Assembly: GCF_025195125.1 (NCBI RefSeq)
Contig: NZ_JAMGSL010000005.1
Coordinates: 310,001-374,000, forward strand
DNA: 64,000 bases
Reading direction: 5' to 3'
Source of the DNA: Streptomyces sp. Je 1-79
GTDB lineage: Bacteria; Actinomycetota; Actinomycetes; Streptomycetales; Streptomycetaceae
Below the pieces are notes generated by a model, which saw only the letters and a program-made list of their open reading frames with translations, did no database searches and had not been told where the DNA came from. Below, piece by piece: positions 25,021 through 33,389 of this stretch (position 1 is the first letter of the stretch; every line of letters starts with the position of its first letter). The position numbers and the translations under genes were made by a program.

Positions 25021-26247
25021 TCAGGCTGCTCCACCTGTCGGAGAGGCCTGTGCGTTCCGGACCGCGTACCCGATCAGCGCGGCGCCGGCCGCGAGGACGG
25101 CGACGGTGGTGAGGGCGAAGGGCAGGGAGAACCAGTCGGCCAGGAAGCCGATGGAGGGCGGGCCGAGCAGCATGCCGCCGTAGCCGAGGGTGGAGGCGGT
25201 GGCCACGCCGCTCGGGCCGGCCAGCGCGCCCGCCCGGGCCACGGCGACGGGGAAGATGTTGGCCAGGCCGAGCCCGGTCACCGCGAAGCCGAGCAGGGCG
25301 GCCCAGACGCTCGGGGCGAGCGCGCCGAGCAGCATGCCGGCGGCGGCCGTCGCCCCGCCCGCGACGAGGGTGCGGGTCTGGCCGAGGCGTTCGAGCAGGG
25401 CGGTGCCCGACAGTCGGCCGACGGTCATCGTCAGCGCGAAGAGGGCGTAGCCGGCGGCCGCGACGCCGGGGTGCGCGTCGAGGTCCTGTTCCAGGTGGAG
25501 GGCGCCCCAGTCGGCCAGGGCACCCTCGCCGTACGCCGTGCAGAGCGCGATGATCCCGAAGACGACGACCAGTCCGCGCGAGCCGGTCCTGCCCCGGCGC
25601 CGCTCGGCGGCCGGGGTCGCCTCCGGAGGGGCGGGGGACGGCTGCCGGAGCAGTACGGGACCGGCGACGGCCGTCAGGAGAAGCCCGACCACCGTCAGAC
25701 CGAGCAGGTGCGCCGTGGGGGACACGCCTCCGGCGACCAGCCCGCCGAGACCCGCGCCGAGCATCCCGCCGAGGCTGAACGCCGCGTGGAAGGAGGGCAT
25801 CACGGGGCGGCGCAGCGCGGCGACGAGGTCGACGGCGGCGCTGTTCATCGCCACGTTGATGCCGCCGTACGCCGCGCCGAAGACGAGCAGGACGAGGCCG
25901 AGGGCGAGCGGGGAACGGGTGAGGGCCGGCAGGGCGATCGAGAGTGAGAGCAGCACTGCCGTGGCGACGGTGACGGCGTGGCTGCCGTGGCGTCGGCAGA
26001 GCCGCCCCGTCAGGGTCATGGTGACCACGGCGCCGGCCGACACCCCGAGCAGCGCGAGCCCGAGGTCGCTGGCGGAGGCGCCGGTCTGCTGCTTGATGGC
26101 GGGGATGCGGACGACCCAGCCGGCGAAAAGGAAACCGTCGAGGGCGAAGAAGAGGGTCAGGGCGGAGCGGAGGCGGGACAGGGAGGAGGCGGTGTCTCCG
26201 CCGGGGCCCCCCGGAACGGCCGTCCGTACTTTGTTTAGTAGCGGCAC
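25021..26247 (-). CDS. MFS transporter, 12 helices
   Basis: The protein has 408 residues and about 12 membrane helices. Helix 1 reads LTLFFALDGFLFAGWVVRIP, and GRLCRRHGSH is the loop 2-3 motif. It resembles the sugar/fucose-permease-like or drug-efflux MFS group often found beside ROK and DNA-repair genes; the substrate is unknown. The only possible start is GTG 26247. The first codons are CCG-CTA-CTA-AAC-AAA-GTA, unusually AT-rich for this genome, and a canonical promoter places the transcription start at that GTG. It is therefore predicted to be leaderless. Confidence 0.9.
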   Translation of the reverse strand: MPLLNKVRTAVPGGPGGDTASSLSRLRSALTLFFALDGFLFAGWVVRIPAIKQQTGASASDLGLALLGVSAGAVVTMTLTGRLCRRHGSHAVTVATAVLLSLSIALPALTRSPLALGLVLLVFGAAYGGINVAMNSAAVDLVAALRRPVMPSFHAAFSLGGMLGAGLGGLVAGGVSPTAHLLGLTVVGLLLTAVAGPVLLRQPSPAPPEATPAAERRRGRTGSRGLVVVFGIIALCTAYGEGALADWGALHLEQDLDAHPGVAAAGYALFALTMTVGRLSGTALLERLGQTRTLVAGGATAAAGMLLGALAPSVWAALLGFAVTGLGLANIFPVAVARAGALAGPSGVATASTLGYGGMLLGPPSIGFLADWFSLPFALTTVAVLAAGAALIGYAVRNAQASPTGGAA

Positions 26248-26253
26248 AAACTC

Positions 26254-26282
26254 AGGATAGGGGCGAGCCGTACGGATTTCAA
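26254..26282 (-). promoter_or_regulatory. promoter for the leaderless MFS gene
   Basis: Read on the minus strand, TTGAAA (26282-26277), a 17-base spacer and TATCCT (26259-26254) precede the GTG at 26247 by six bases. An AT-rich stretch CTACTAAACAAAGTA overlaps the first codons and could be an operator. Confidence 0.75.
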
Positions 26283-26354
26283 CCTGCCGACCGGTGGGGG
26301 TCGGCCACGCGCCCGGCCGGGGCCGCGTGGACGCGGACGGGCGGCGATGAACCG

Positions 26355-26490
26355 ATCAGGGGTGGCCGACTAGGCTCGATCAGGGCCGATCAGGGACCGC
26401 TGCTCAGGGACCGATCAGGGACCGCTGCTGAGGGACTGCTCAGGGGCCGCTCAGGGACTGCTCAGGGACTGCTCAGGGTTCGATCGATCA
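26355..26490. repeat. 11-bp tandem repeats ending at the HhH protein stop codon
   Basis: TCAGGG recurs at 26355, 26380, 26390, 26404, 26415, 26440, 26451, 26462 and 26473, with a TGAGGGACTGC variant between. The period is mainly 11 bases, with longer GATCAGGGACCGCTG units to the left. On the minus strand the unit reads GTCCCTGAGCA. The HhH gene ends GAGTCCTGATCG, so its stop codon is the first relative of the unit. Confidence 0.85.
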
Positions 26491-27129
26491 GGACTCTGCC
26501 CCCGAAGCCCGGCCCACCGAGGCGCGGACCAGGGCCGCCGCCACGACCGGCAGCTCCTCCCGGGGCACGGCGCGGGCCAGAGCGGCGGGGTCGGTGGGCA
26601 GGCCCGTGCGGCGGGCGCCCTCCAGGACGCGTTCGTCGAGGTAGGGGGCCAGTTCCGGCCAGATTCCCTGGGCTTCGCGCAGAAAGATGTCCGCCCCTGC
26701 CGGGCCGATACCGGGGATCTCCTGCAGTGCCGAGCGCAGCTCGTCCACGTCGCCGTGCGCCGCCTCCCGCATCCGGCGCAGATCACCGCCGTACTTCGCC
26801 AGAACGAGTTCGGCCTCCTCGCCGAGCTGCGTCGCCGTGCGCTCGTCGTACCGCCGGTAGCCGCCCTCGCCCAGCGCGTCCACCCGCTGCTGCCAGCTCG
26901 CCTCGCGCATGCGCCGCGGCGTGCGCATCCCCGCGTCGAACAGTGCCTCCGCCGCCGCGACGGCCGTCTCCGCGCGGATCCTGGCGCTCAGCAGATGGGC
27001 CAGGACCAGCAGCTGGTACAACGGCTGCGGGGTGTCCTTCAGTCGTATGCCGGCCTCCTGCGCGTACGTCCGGGAACTCTCCTCCTCCAGCAGATCCCGC
27101 ACACGGGCCGTCGTTCCGGAGCGCGTCAT
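26488..27129 (-). CDS. HhH-GPD superfamily DNA repair protein (endonuclease III-like)
   Basis: The protein has 213 residues. The helix-hairpin-helix is ALQEIPGIGPAGADIFLREA, and the conserved catalytic aspartate region is PYLDERVL. There is no C-terminal four-cysteine iron-sulphur cluster, unlike EndoIII. The lysine normally preceding the Asp helix is not obvious, so lyase activity is doubtful. It is probably a DNA glycosylase-like protein of the small actinobacterial group. The ATG has no strong upstream site. Confidence 0.85.
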   Translation of the reverse strand: MTRSGTTARVRDLLEEESSRTYAQEAGIRLKDTPQPLYQLLVLAHLLSARIRAETAVAAAEALFDAGMRTPRRMREASWQQRVDALGEGGYRRYDERTATQLGEEAELVLAKYGGDLRRMREAAHGDVDELRSALQEIPGIGPAGADIFLREAQGIWPELAPYLDERVLEGARRTGLPTDPAALARAVPREELPVVAAALVRASVGRASGAES

Positions 27130-27213
27130 GACACCTCCCGATCACGCCGCGCCGCTACCCGGACCCGGACCGCGCAAACCGGCACACCGTCCGATCATGG
27201 GAGACTCGCCCCC

Positions 27214-28440
27214 ATGAACGGCAAGGCGACCACGACCAAGACACGGCTGGACAGAGGGCGCGGCGCGCTCGGGCCCGCGCTGGAACTGGTGCACACGGGC
27301 CGTGCGCCGACCCGTGCCGTGCTCACCGCCGAACTGGGCGTCACCCGTGCCACCGCCGGCGCCGTCGCCGCCGAACTGGAAGCGCTCGGCCTGATCCGCG
27401 TCGACTCCAACCCGGGCGCCGCCGCCGGTTCCCAGGGCCGCCCCTCGCACCGGCTCGCCGTCGACGAGAAGGGCCCCGTCGCCCTCGCCGCCCAGGTCCA
27501 CGCCGACGGATTCCGTGCCGCGCTCGTCGGTCTCGGCGGCACGATCGTCGCCACCGCGCCCGGCTGCGTCACCGTCTCCGCCGACCCCGCCCAGGTGCTC
27601 GGCGCCGTCGTCGACGCCGGAGCCGCCCTGCTCCACGAGAGCGGGCGCCGCTGTGTAGGAGCCGGCCTCGCCGCCCCCTCGGCCGTCGCCGAACCCGAGG
27701 GCACCGCCCTCAATCCGCTCCACCTCGCCTGGCCGGCCGGTGCGCCGGTACGGGAGATCTTCGCCGAACGCGTCAGGGCGGCCGGGATCCAAGGGCCCGC
27801 CTTCACCGGCAACGACGTCAACCTCGCCGCCCTCGCCGAGCACCGCCACGGCGCGGGCCGCGGCGCCAGGGACCTGCTGTGCGTGGCCACCGGCCACCGG
27901 GGCGTCGGCGGCGCCCTCGTCCTCGACGGGCGCCTGCACACCGGCAGTTCGGGTCTCGCCCTGGAGGTCGGGCACGTCACGGTCAACCCCGAGGGCCGGC
28001 CGTGCCACTGCGGCAGCCGCGGCTGCCTCGACGTCGAGACCGACCCGCTCGCCTTCCTCACCGTGGCGGGCCGCGACCCGGGGCCCGAGGTGTCGCTGCT
28101 CCAGCAGTCCCGCGACCTGCTCCGCACGAGCCCCGACGACCCCGGTGTGCGGGCCGCGACGGAGGAGCTGATCGACCGTCTGGGGCTCGGCCTCGCGGGC
28201 CTGGTGAACATCCTCAACCCGGACCGGATCATCCTCGGCGGTCTGCACCGCGAGCTGCTCGACGCCGACCCGGACCGCCTGCGCGCGGTCGTCGCCGACC
28301 GTAGCCTGTGGGGGCGCAGTGGCGGAGTGCCGATCCTCGCCTGCACCCTCGACCACAACAGCCTGGTGGGCGCGGCGGAACTGGCCTGGCAGCCGGTCCT
28401 GGACGACCCACTGGCCGCCCTGGGAAGGCAAGGGGCCTGA
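27214..28440 (+). CDS. ROK family transcriptional regulator (NagC/XylR type)
   Basis: The protein has 408 residues. The N-terminal winged helix includes PTRAVLTAELGVTRATAGAVAAELEALGLI, followed by a ROK domain with GVGGALVLDGRLHTG, LEVGHVTVNPEGRPCHCGSR and GCLDVETD (zinc-binding Cys cluster). The sugar-kinase ATP loop is not intact, as in other ROK repressors. It probably senses a sugar or derivative; the MFS gene two positions upstream is a possible target. GGGAG lies ten bases before the ATG. The 3' end, including the stop, is repeated downstream. Confidence 0.92.
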   Translation: MNGKATTTKTRLDRGRGALGPALELVHTGRAPTRAVLTAELGVTRATAGAVAAELEALGLIRVDSNPGAAAGSQGRPSHRLAVDEKGPVALAAQVHADGFRAALVGLGGTIVATAPGCVTVSADPAQVLGAVVDAGAALLHESGRRCVGAGLAAPSAVAEPEGTALNPLHLAWPAGAPVREIFAERVRAAGIQGPAFTGNDVNLAALAEHRHGAGRGARDLLCVATGHRGVGGALVLDGRLHTGSSGLALEVGHVTVNPEGRPCHCGSRGCLDVETDPLAFLTVAGRDPGPEVSLLQQSRDLLRTSPDDPGVRAATEELIDRLGLGLAGLVNILNPDRIILGGLHRELLDADPDRLRAVVADRSLWGRSGGVPILACTLDHNSLVGAAELAWQPVLDDPLAALGRQGA

Positions 28441-28595
28441 CGTTCCGCCGGCCGCCCTGGGAAGGCAGGGGGTCTGACGTTCCGGCCGCCCTGGGTAGCT
28501 AGGCGTCTGACGTTCCGCCGGCCGCCCAGGGAAGACAAGACGTCTGACGTTCCGCCGGCCGCTCTGGGAAAGGCAGCGGCCTGACGTTCCCCTGT
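28413..28595. repeat. 33-37-bp tandem repeats copied from the 3' end of the ROK regulator gene
   Basis: The gene's last 28 bases, GGCCGCCCTGGGAAGGCAAG plus GGGCCTGA, are followed by copies of CTGACGTTCCGCCGGCCGCC then CTGGGAAGGC-like sequence. CTGACGTTCC begins at 28437, 28474, 28507, 28544 and 28581. Copies differ by small indels and a few substitutions. The first CTGA is the stop codon. Confidence 0.9.
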
Positions 28596-28644
28596 CCGCA
28601 AATTAGGTCGGCAGACGGGTCGGGACGAACTAACGTTCCGCCCC

Positions 28645-29409
28645 ATGACTGATTCCGATCTTCCTCCCCGCCTCGGCAGCCTGACCTTCCACGGGCCGCT
28701 CTCCCGAGACCGCGCGACCCGCATGATCGAGCGCGTCGCCGACGCCTCGCCGGCCACCGTGCTCGACATCGGGTGCGGCTGGGGCGAGTTGCTGCTCCGC
28801 GTCCTGGAGGCCGTACCCGGGTCGACCGGTGTCGGCATCGACATCAACGCCGAGGACCTGGCCAGGGGCCGGGGCCTCGCGAAGGCGCGCGGTCTCGCCG
28901 AGCGCGTCACCTTCGTGGAGGAGTCGGCGCTCGGCACCACCCGCGGGCCCGTCGACGCGATCCTCTGCCTCGGCTCCAGCCAGGCCCTCTGCGACCCGGA
29001 GCAGCCCCACGACCCGGCCGCCGCCCTGCGCGAGCTGCGCCGCCTCGTACGGCCCGGCGGCCGGGTCGTCCTCGGTGAGGGGTTCTGGGAGCGCACCCCG
29101 ACCGACCAGGAGCTCGCCGGGATGTGGCCCGGGGCGAAGACCGGCGACCACCTCCGCCTCGGGGCGCTCGTGGACCTCGCGATCGAGGCGGGCTTCCGGC
29201 CCGCGTGGATCGAGTCCGCGAGCCGCGAGGAGTGGGAGGAGTTCGAGTCCGGCTACCGTCACGAGACGGAGGTCTGGCTCGCCGCCCACCCCGACCACCC
29301 GCTCGCCGCCGAGACCCGGGACCGCGTCGACCGCCAGCGGTCGTCCTGGCTGAACGGCTACCGCGACGTCCTCGGTATCGCCTATCTGACCCTCGTGCCG
29401 GTCGGCTGA
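28645..29409 (+). CDS. class I SAM-dependent methyltransferase
   Basis: The protein has 254 residues. Motif I is VLDIGCGWGELLLRVLE, followed by VGIDINAEDLARG, and LRRLVRPGGRVVLGEGFWE is the post-motif III region. It should methylate a small molecule; nothing nearby indicates which. TAACGT ends eight bases before the ATG with no ribosome-binding site, so the mRNA may be leaderless. The 3' end overlaps the convergent DUF4865 gene by 28 bases. Confidence 0.9.
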   Translation: MTDSDLPPRLGSLTFHGPLSRDRATRMIERVADASPATVLDIGCGWGELLLRVLEAVPGSTGVGIDINAEDLARGRGLAKARGLAERVTFVEESALGTTRGPVDAILCLGSSQALCDPEQPHDPAAALRELRRLVRPGGRVVLGEGFWERTPTDQELAGMWPGAKTGDHLRLGALVDLAIEAGFRPAWIESASREEWEEFESGYRHETEVWLAAHPDHPLAAETRDRVDRQRSSWLNGYRDVLGIAYLTLVPVG

Positions 29410-29978
29410 CCCAGCGACGCCCGTTCCGGCGCGGACACGTGGAGCACCTGGAAACGATCGTCCGCTCCGGCCGGCGGCTCGGCCCCCTCCGCCCAGAGGG
29501 TGAAGAACAGCAGCTCCCAGTGGCGGGGGTCGATGGCGAGCGCGCTCGCCACCACGCCGTCCGTACGGGCCACGCGCGCGTGCCGGGCGAGCGCCTCCGC
29601 CACGGCCTCGGCCGGAGCCTCGGCGTCCCCGAGCCGGACCCTGCGACGCGTCGCGGTCCGCGGCACGGACCCGGACGCCGGGCCCTCCTCGTACGCGAGC
29701 CCCGTCCAGTGCTGCACCACCGGCCGTCCGAAGTCGTTCACGATCCCCTGGAAACCGGGGCCCCAGAGGAAGGAGTTCATGCCTTCCGGAGTCGCCCAGA
29801 GGTAGAACGGCGCGTACTGGTCGACCGGTGATCCGTCCTCGCGCTCCCGGATCAGATACGCCTTGAGGCCGAGCCCGGCGAAGTCGTCGAGCAGATGTCC
29901 CCTGGTCGCGACGCGCCTGCGGATGATCTCCATGTCGTAGTCGGCGGGAAGGGTGATCTCGTACTGCATCGCGTGCAT
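29382..29978 (-). CDS. DUF4865 family protein
   Basis: The protein has 198 residues and matches DUF4865 proteins: MQYEITLPADYDMEIIRRRV, GLGLKAYLIRERE, YAPFYLWATPEGMNSFLWG and FGRPVVQHWTG. Members resemble ferredoxin-like (dimeric alpha/beta-barrel) enzymes of unknown role. GGAG is eight bases before ATG 29978. The TetR gene lies 30 bases upstream on the same strand, so the two form an operon and the TetR protein probably controls it. Confidence 0.88.
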   Translation of the reverse strand: MHAMQYEITLPADYDMEIIRRRVATRGHLLDDFAGLGLKAYLIREREDGSPVDQYAPFYLWATPEGMNSFLWGPGFQGIVNDFGRPVVQHWTGLAYEEGPASGSVPRTATRRRVRLGDAEAPAEAVAEALARHARVARTDGVVASALAIDPRHWELLFFTLWAEGAEPPAGADDRFQVLHVSAPERASLGQPTGTRVR

Positions 29979-30008
29979 CGGAAGTCTCCGGATTTCTCTG
30001 GCGCGTGC

Positions 30009-30581
30009 TCAGGAGGTACGGGAGGTACGGGGCGACAGCAGGGAGAGCAGGCCGCGGACGGCCGTGTCGAAGGCGGCGGGGGAGCCGGAGGCCCGGGCCA
30101 GCACATAGCCGCCCTGCACGGTCGCGACGATCGTGGCCGCCAGCTCGGCCGGATCCAGGGGGCCCGCCAACTCGCCGCTGTCCAGGCCTTCCTGGGCGAT
30201 TCCGGCGAGCCGCCCGCGCAGCCAGTCCAGGGTCTCGTCGACCGGCGCGCGCAGTTCCTCGCTCGCCATGACGTCCGGGTCCATCGTCAGCCGGCCGACC
30301 GGGCAGCCGCGCAACACCGCTCGCTCGCGCAGCAGATACGCCTCCACGCGCGCGTACGCGGACCCGCCACCGTTCAACGCGCCCTCGGCCGTCGCCCGCA
30401 TCTCCTCCGCGGTGCGGCGGATCGCGGCGAGCGCCAGATCCGGCTTCCCGGCGAAGTGGTGGTACATGCTTCCCTGCCCCGCCCCGGCGGCCTGCTGGAT
30501 CGCCTTCGGGCTCGTCCCCACGTAGCCGCGCTCCCAGAGCAGCTCACGGGTGGCCTCGATCAGTCGCTCGGACGTCGTCAT
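30009..30581 (-). CDS. TetR/AcrR family regulator
   Basis: The protein has 190 residues. The DNA-binding domain is TTSERLIEATRELLWERGYVG then KAIQQAAGAGQGSMYHHFAGK, the YsiA/LmrA-like subgroup. The C-terminal domain contains GCPVGRLTMD, usual in this subgroup. A TACC-AGTA-GGTA operator lies inside its own promoter, between the -35 and -10, so autorepression is likely. The -10 ends six bases before the ATG, which implies a leaderless mRNA. It is co-directional with the DUF4865 gene. Confidence 0.93.
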   Translation of the reverse strand: MTTSERLIEATRELLWERGYVGTSPKAIQQAAGAGQGSMYHHFAGKPDLALAAIRRTAEEMRATAEGALNGGGSAYARVEAYLLRERAVLRGCPVGRLTMDPDVMASEELRAPVDETLDWLRGRLAGIAQEGLDSGELAGPLDPAELAATIVATVQGGYVLARASGSPAAFDTAVRGLLSLLSPRTSRTS

Positions 30582-30587
30582 GCGGCG

Positions 30588-30617
30588 AGTGTACATACCA
30601 GTAGGTACAGAGGTCTA
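30588..30617 (-). promoter_or_regulatory. promoter with embedded TetR operator
   Basis: On the minus strand TAGACC (30617-30612), an 18-base spacer and TACACT (30593-30588) precede the ATG at 30581 by six bases. The spacer holds TACC-N4-GGTA (30596-30607), a typical YsiA-type TetR half-site pair. Repressor binding would block RNA polymerase directly. Confidence 0.7.
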
Positions 30618-30751
30618 CGCCCGGCAGAAGGCTCTGTACTCCCCACGTCGTACGCACGAAGCCGCTGGCCGTACGACGACCCGGGCCCCCTCCCGGGGCG
30701 AGGCTCAAGACATCGGCATACGCGACACATGCGCACGAGGAGCTGAGAGAC

Positions 30752-31033
30752 ATGAACACCCTCGCCCACGCGGGCCCCGGCCCGTGGGTCCTGTTCTTCC
30801 CCCTCGTCTGGGCGGCCGTGATCCTCACCGTGGTCACCGTGGTGCGCCGCACCGGATGGCGCGGCAGGCGCGGCCCCGGCCCGCGTCCCGGCCACGACGA
30901 GCAGTCGCCGATCGCGCTCCTCGGCCGCCGGTTCGCGGCCGGCGAGATCGACGAGGACGAGTACTGGCGCCGTCTGACCGTCCTGGAGGAGCAGTTCGGC
31001 CGCACCACAGGCCCCAAGGGGCGTACGTCATGA
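30752..31033 (+). CDS. SHOCT domain membrane protein
   Basis: The protein has 93 residues, with one N-terminal membrane helix (VLFFPLVWAAVILTVVTVV), a basic linker and a C-terminal SHOCT motif LLGRRFAAGEIDEDEYWRRL. SHOCT motifs are thought to mediate oligomerisation. A GAGGAGCTGAGAGA site precedes the ATG. Its end overlaps the ABC ATPase start (ATGA), so it is the first gene of the ABC transporter operon. Confidence 0.88.
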   Translation: MNTLAHAGPGPWVLFFPLVWAAVILTVVTVVRRTGWRGRRGPGPRPGHDEQSPIALLGRRFAAGEIDEDEYWRRLTVLEEQFGRTTGPKGRTS

Positions 31034-31815
31034 CAGTCACCACCCCCGAGACCCTCCCGTCCACGGCCCGTACCGCCGCCCGGGTCGTGGACGCCGTCAA
31101 GGTCTACGGCGGCGGGGACACCGAAGTCAGGGCCCTGGACGGGGTGAGCGTCGACTTCCCGGCCGGCCGCTTCACCGCGATCATGGGCCCCTCGGGCTCC
31201 GGAAAATCCACCCTCATGCACTGCTCGGCCGGTCTCGACAGCCTCACCTCCGGCTCCGCGTTCATCGGCGACACCGACCTGTCCGCGCTCGACGACCGGC
31301 GGCTGACGCTGCTGCGCCGCGAGCGGATCGGGTTCGTCTTCCAGGCGTACAACCTGCTGCCCACCCTCACCGTCGCCGAGAACATCACCCTGCCTCTGGA
31401 CCTCGCCGGCACCGTCCCGGACCAGGAGTGGCTGGACGCACTCATCGATACCGTCAAGCTGCGCGACCGGCTCCACCACCGGCCTGGTCAGCTCTCCGGC
31501 GGCCAGCAGCAACGCGTCGCCGTCGCCCGGGCCTTCGCCGGCACGCCCGACGTCGTCTTCGCCGACGAGCCGACCGGCAACCTCGACTCCCGCTCCGGCG
31601 AGGAGGTACTGCGGCTGCTCGGCCGCGCCGTCCGGCAGACCGGCCGTACGGTCGTCATGGTCACCCACGACCCGGTCGCCGCCGCCCACGCCGACGAGGT
31701 GGTCTTCCTCGCCGACGGACGGCTCGTCGACCGCATGGCGGCGCCGACCGCCGAACGCGTCCTGGACCGCATGAAGGCCTTCGACGGCAGGTCGCGGACC
31801 GAGGCGCCGTCATGA
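31030..31815 (+). CDS. ABC transporter ATP-binding protein (LolD/MacB type)
   Basis: The protein has 261 residues. Walker A is MGPSGSGKST, the signature is LSGGQQQRVAVARA, Walker B is DVVFADEPTGNLD and the switch is VMVTHDP. This is the LolD/MacB/FtsE branch that partners FtsX-like permeases. Its end overlaps the next start in ATGA. The permease partner is damaged, so the transporter may be inactive or use a permease encoded elsewhere. Confidence 0.94.
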   Translation: MTVTTPETLPSTARTAARVVDAVKVYGGGDTEVRALDGVSVDFPAGRFTAIMGPSGSGKSTLMHCSAGLDSLTSGSAFIGDTDLSALDDRRLTLLRRERIGFVFQAYNLLPTLTVAENITLPLDLAGTVPDQEWLDALIDTVKLRDRLHHRPGQLSGGQQQRVAVARAFAGTPDVVFADEPTGNLDSRSGEEVLRLLGRAVRQTGRTVVMVTHDPVAAAHADEVVFLADGRLVDRMAAPTAERVLDRMKAFDGRSRTEAPS

Positions 31816-33315
31816 ACGCCTCCCTGAAGCTCAGCCTCTCCGCGCTCCGCGCCCCCAAGCGGCGCGATGGCGCTGCCCTTCGCCGTCGGACTCGTCGTCT
31901 GCGTCGGCTCGGCCCTGCTGCCCGCCCTGAGGGCGGGGCGGACCGCGCCGCTCGCCGCGCTGCGCGAGACCGCCGTGGACGAGTCGGGCGCCTCGCGCGT
32001 ACGGGCCCTGGCAGGCACCGGCCTGCTGCTCGCCGCCGTCGCCGCCGTTCTCACCGGCGTCCTCGCGGACCCGTCCCTGTGGCTCGCCTCCGCGGGAGCC
32101 GTGCTCGCGCTCGCCGCGTTCGTCGCCCTCGGCCCGGTGGCCGCCTCGAACGCCGTACGGATCCTCGGCGGGCCGCTGCGCGGGGTCAACCGGGGCCTCG
32201 CCCGGCGCAACGCCCTGCGCAGCCCCAGGCGGACCGCAGCGACCGCCACCGCGCTGATGATCGGCGTCGCCGTCGTCTCGCTCTTCACGGTCTTCGGCGC
32301 CTCGCTGAAGGCGACCATGGACCAGACGGTCTCCCGCTCGTTCGCCGGTGACGTGGCCGTCAGCACGCCGGCGTTCGGCGCCGGAGGCAGCGGGCTCAGT
32401 CCGCGGCTCGCCCCGGCGCTCGCGGCGCTGCCCGAGGTCGAGACGGCCGTCGGGCTCGGTCAGGGCGTGGCCGAGATCGACGGCGAGGGCCGGGCCCTGA
32501 CCGTCACCGACCCGACCGCGCTCGCCCGCTCCTTCGACCTCGGGGAGGTACAGGGATCTCTGGACGGACTCGGCACGGACGGCATCGCCGTCGCCGACAC
32601 CGAGGCGGACAAGTCCGGCCTCACGCCGGGCAGCACCACCGAACTGGCCTTCACCGACGGCAGCCGGCACACCTTCACCGTCAAGGCCGTCTACGAACAG
32701 TCCGAACTGGCCGGGGACTACGTCGTCACCCGCGAGGCCTGGGCCCCGCACCGCGCCCAGGACTCCCACACCCTCGTCGCCGTGAGCTTCGAGGACGGAG
32801 TCACGCCGGAGGCGGGCACGGCCGCCGTGAAGGACGTCGCCGCGACGTACGGCAACCCGGAGGTGCAGACGCGTGAGGAGTACGCCGAGTCGTCCGCCGG
32901 AGGCATCGACATGATGCTCACCCTCGTCTACGCGCTGCTCGCGTTCGCCGTCCTGATCGCCCTGCTCGGAATCGCCAACACGCTGACCCTCGCGGTCCAC
33001 GAGCGCACCCGTGAACTCGGCCTGCTGCGCGCGGTCGGACAGACCAGGGCCCAGCTCAGGTCCATGGTCCGATGGGAGTCCGTCCTCGTCGCCGCCTTCG
33101 GCACCGTCGGCGGCCTCGCGCTCGGAGGCTTCCTCGGCTGGGTCCTCGTCAGGGCGTCGGACGGCGCGAGCGACAGCGCGTTCGCCTTCGCCGTCCCTCC
33201 GCTGCACCTTGCGATCGTCGCCCTGGTCGGCGTCGCCGCCGGCGCGGTGGCGGCCTGGCGCCCGGCGAGCAGGGCGGCCCGCCTGGACGTGCTGCGGGCG
33301 ATCGCGACGGAGTGA
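31812..33315 (+). pseudogene. FtsX-like ABC permease with internal deletion and frameshift
   Basis: The intended start ATG 31812 overlaps the ATPase stop and reads MNASLKLSLSALRAPKRR, the usual N-terminus of two-FtsX-domain permeases of about 840 residues. After codon 18 the frame changes. From 31867 a second frame reads MALPFAVGLVVCVGSALLPA, which is the last helix of the first FtsX domain in relatives, and continues for 482 residues through a second extracellular domain and FtsX domain to the normal C-terminus. Roughly 350 codons are missing. A C-terminal half could still be made from ATG 31867. A sequencing or assembly error is the main alternative. Confidence 0.8.
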
Positions 33316-33389
33316 CCCCGCGACCGGTGCACACTGCATCGCCGGCGCGCCGCCCCGCAACGGCCCCGCAATCGCCCCGCAGCCGTCCG

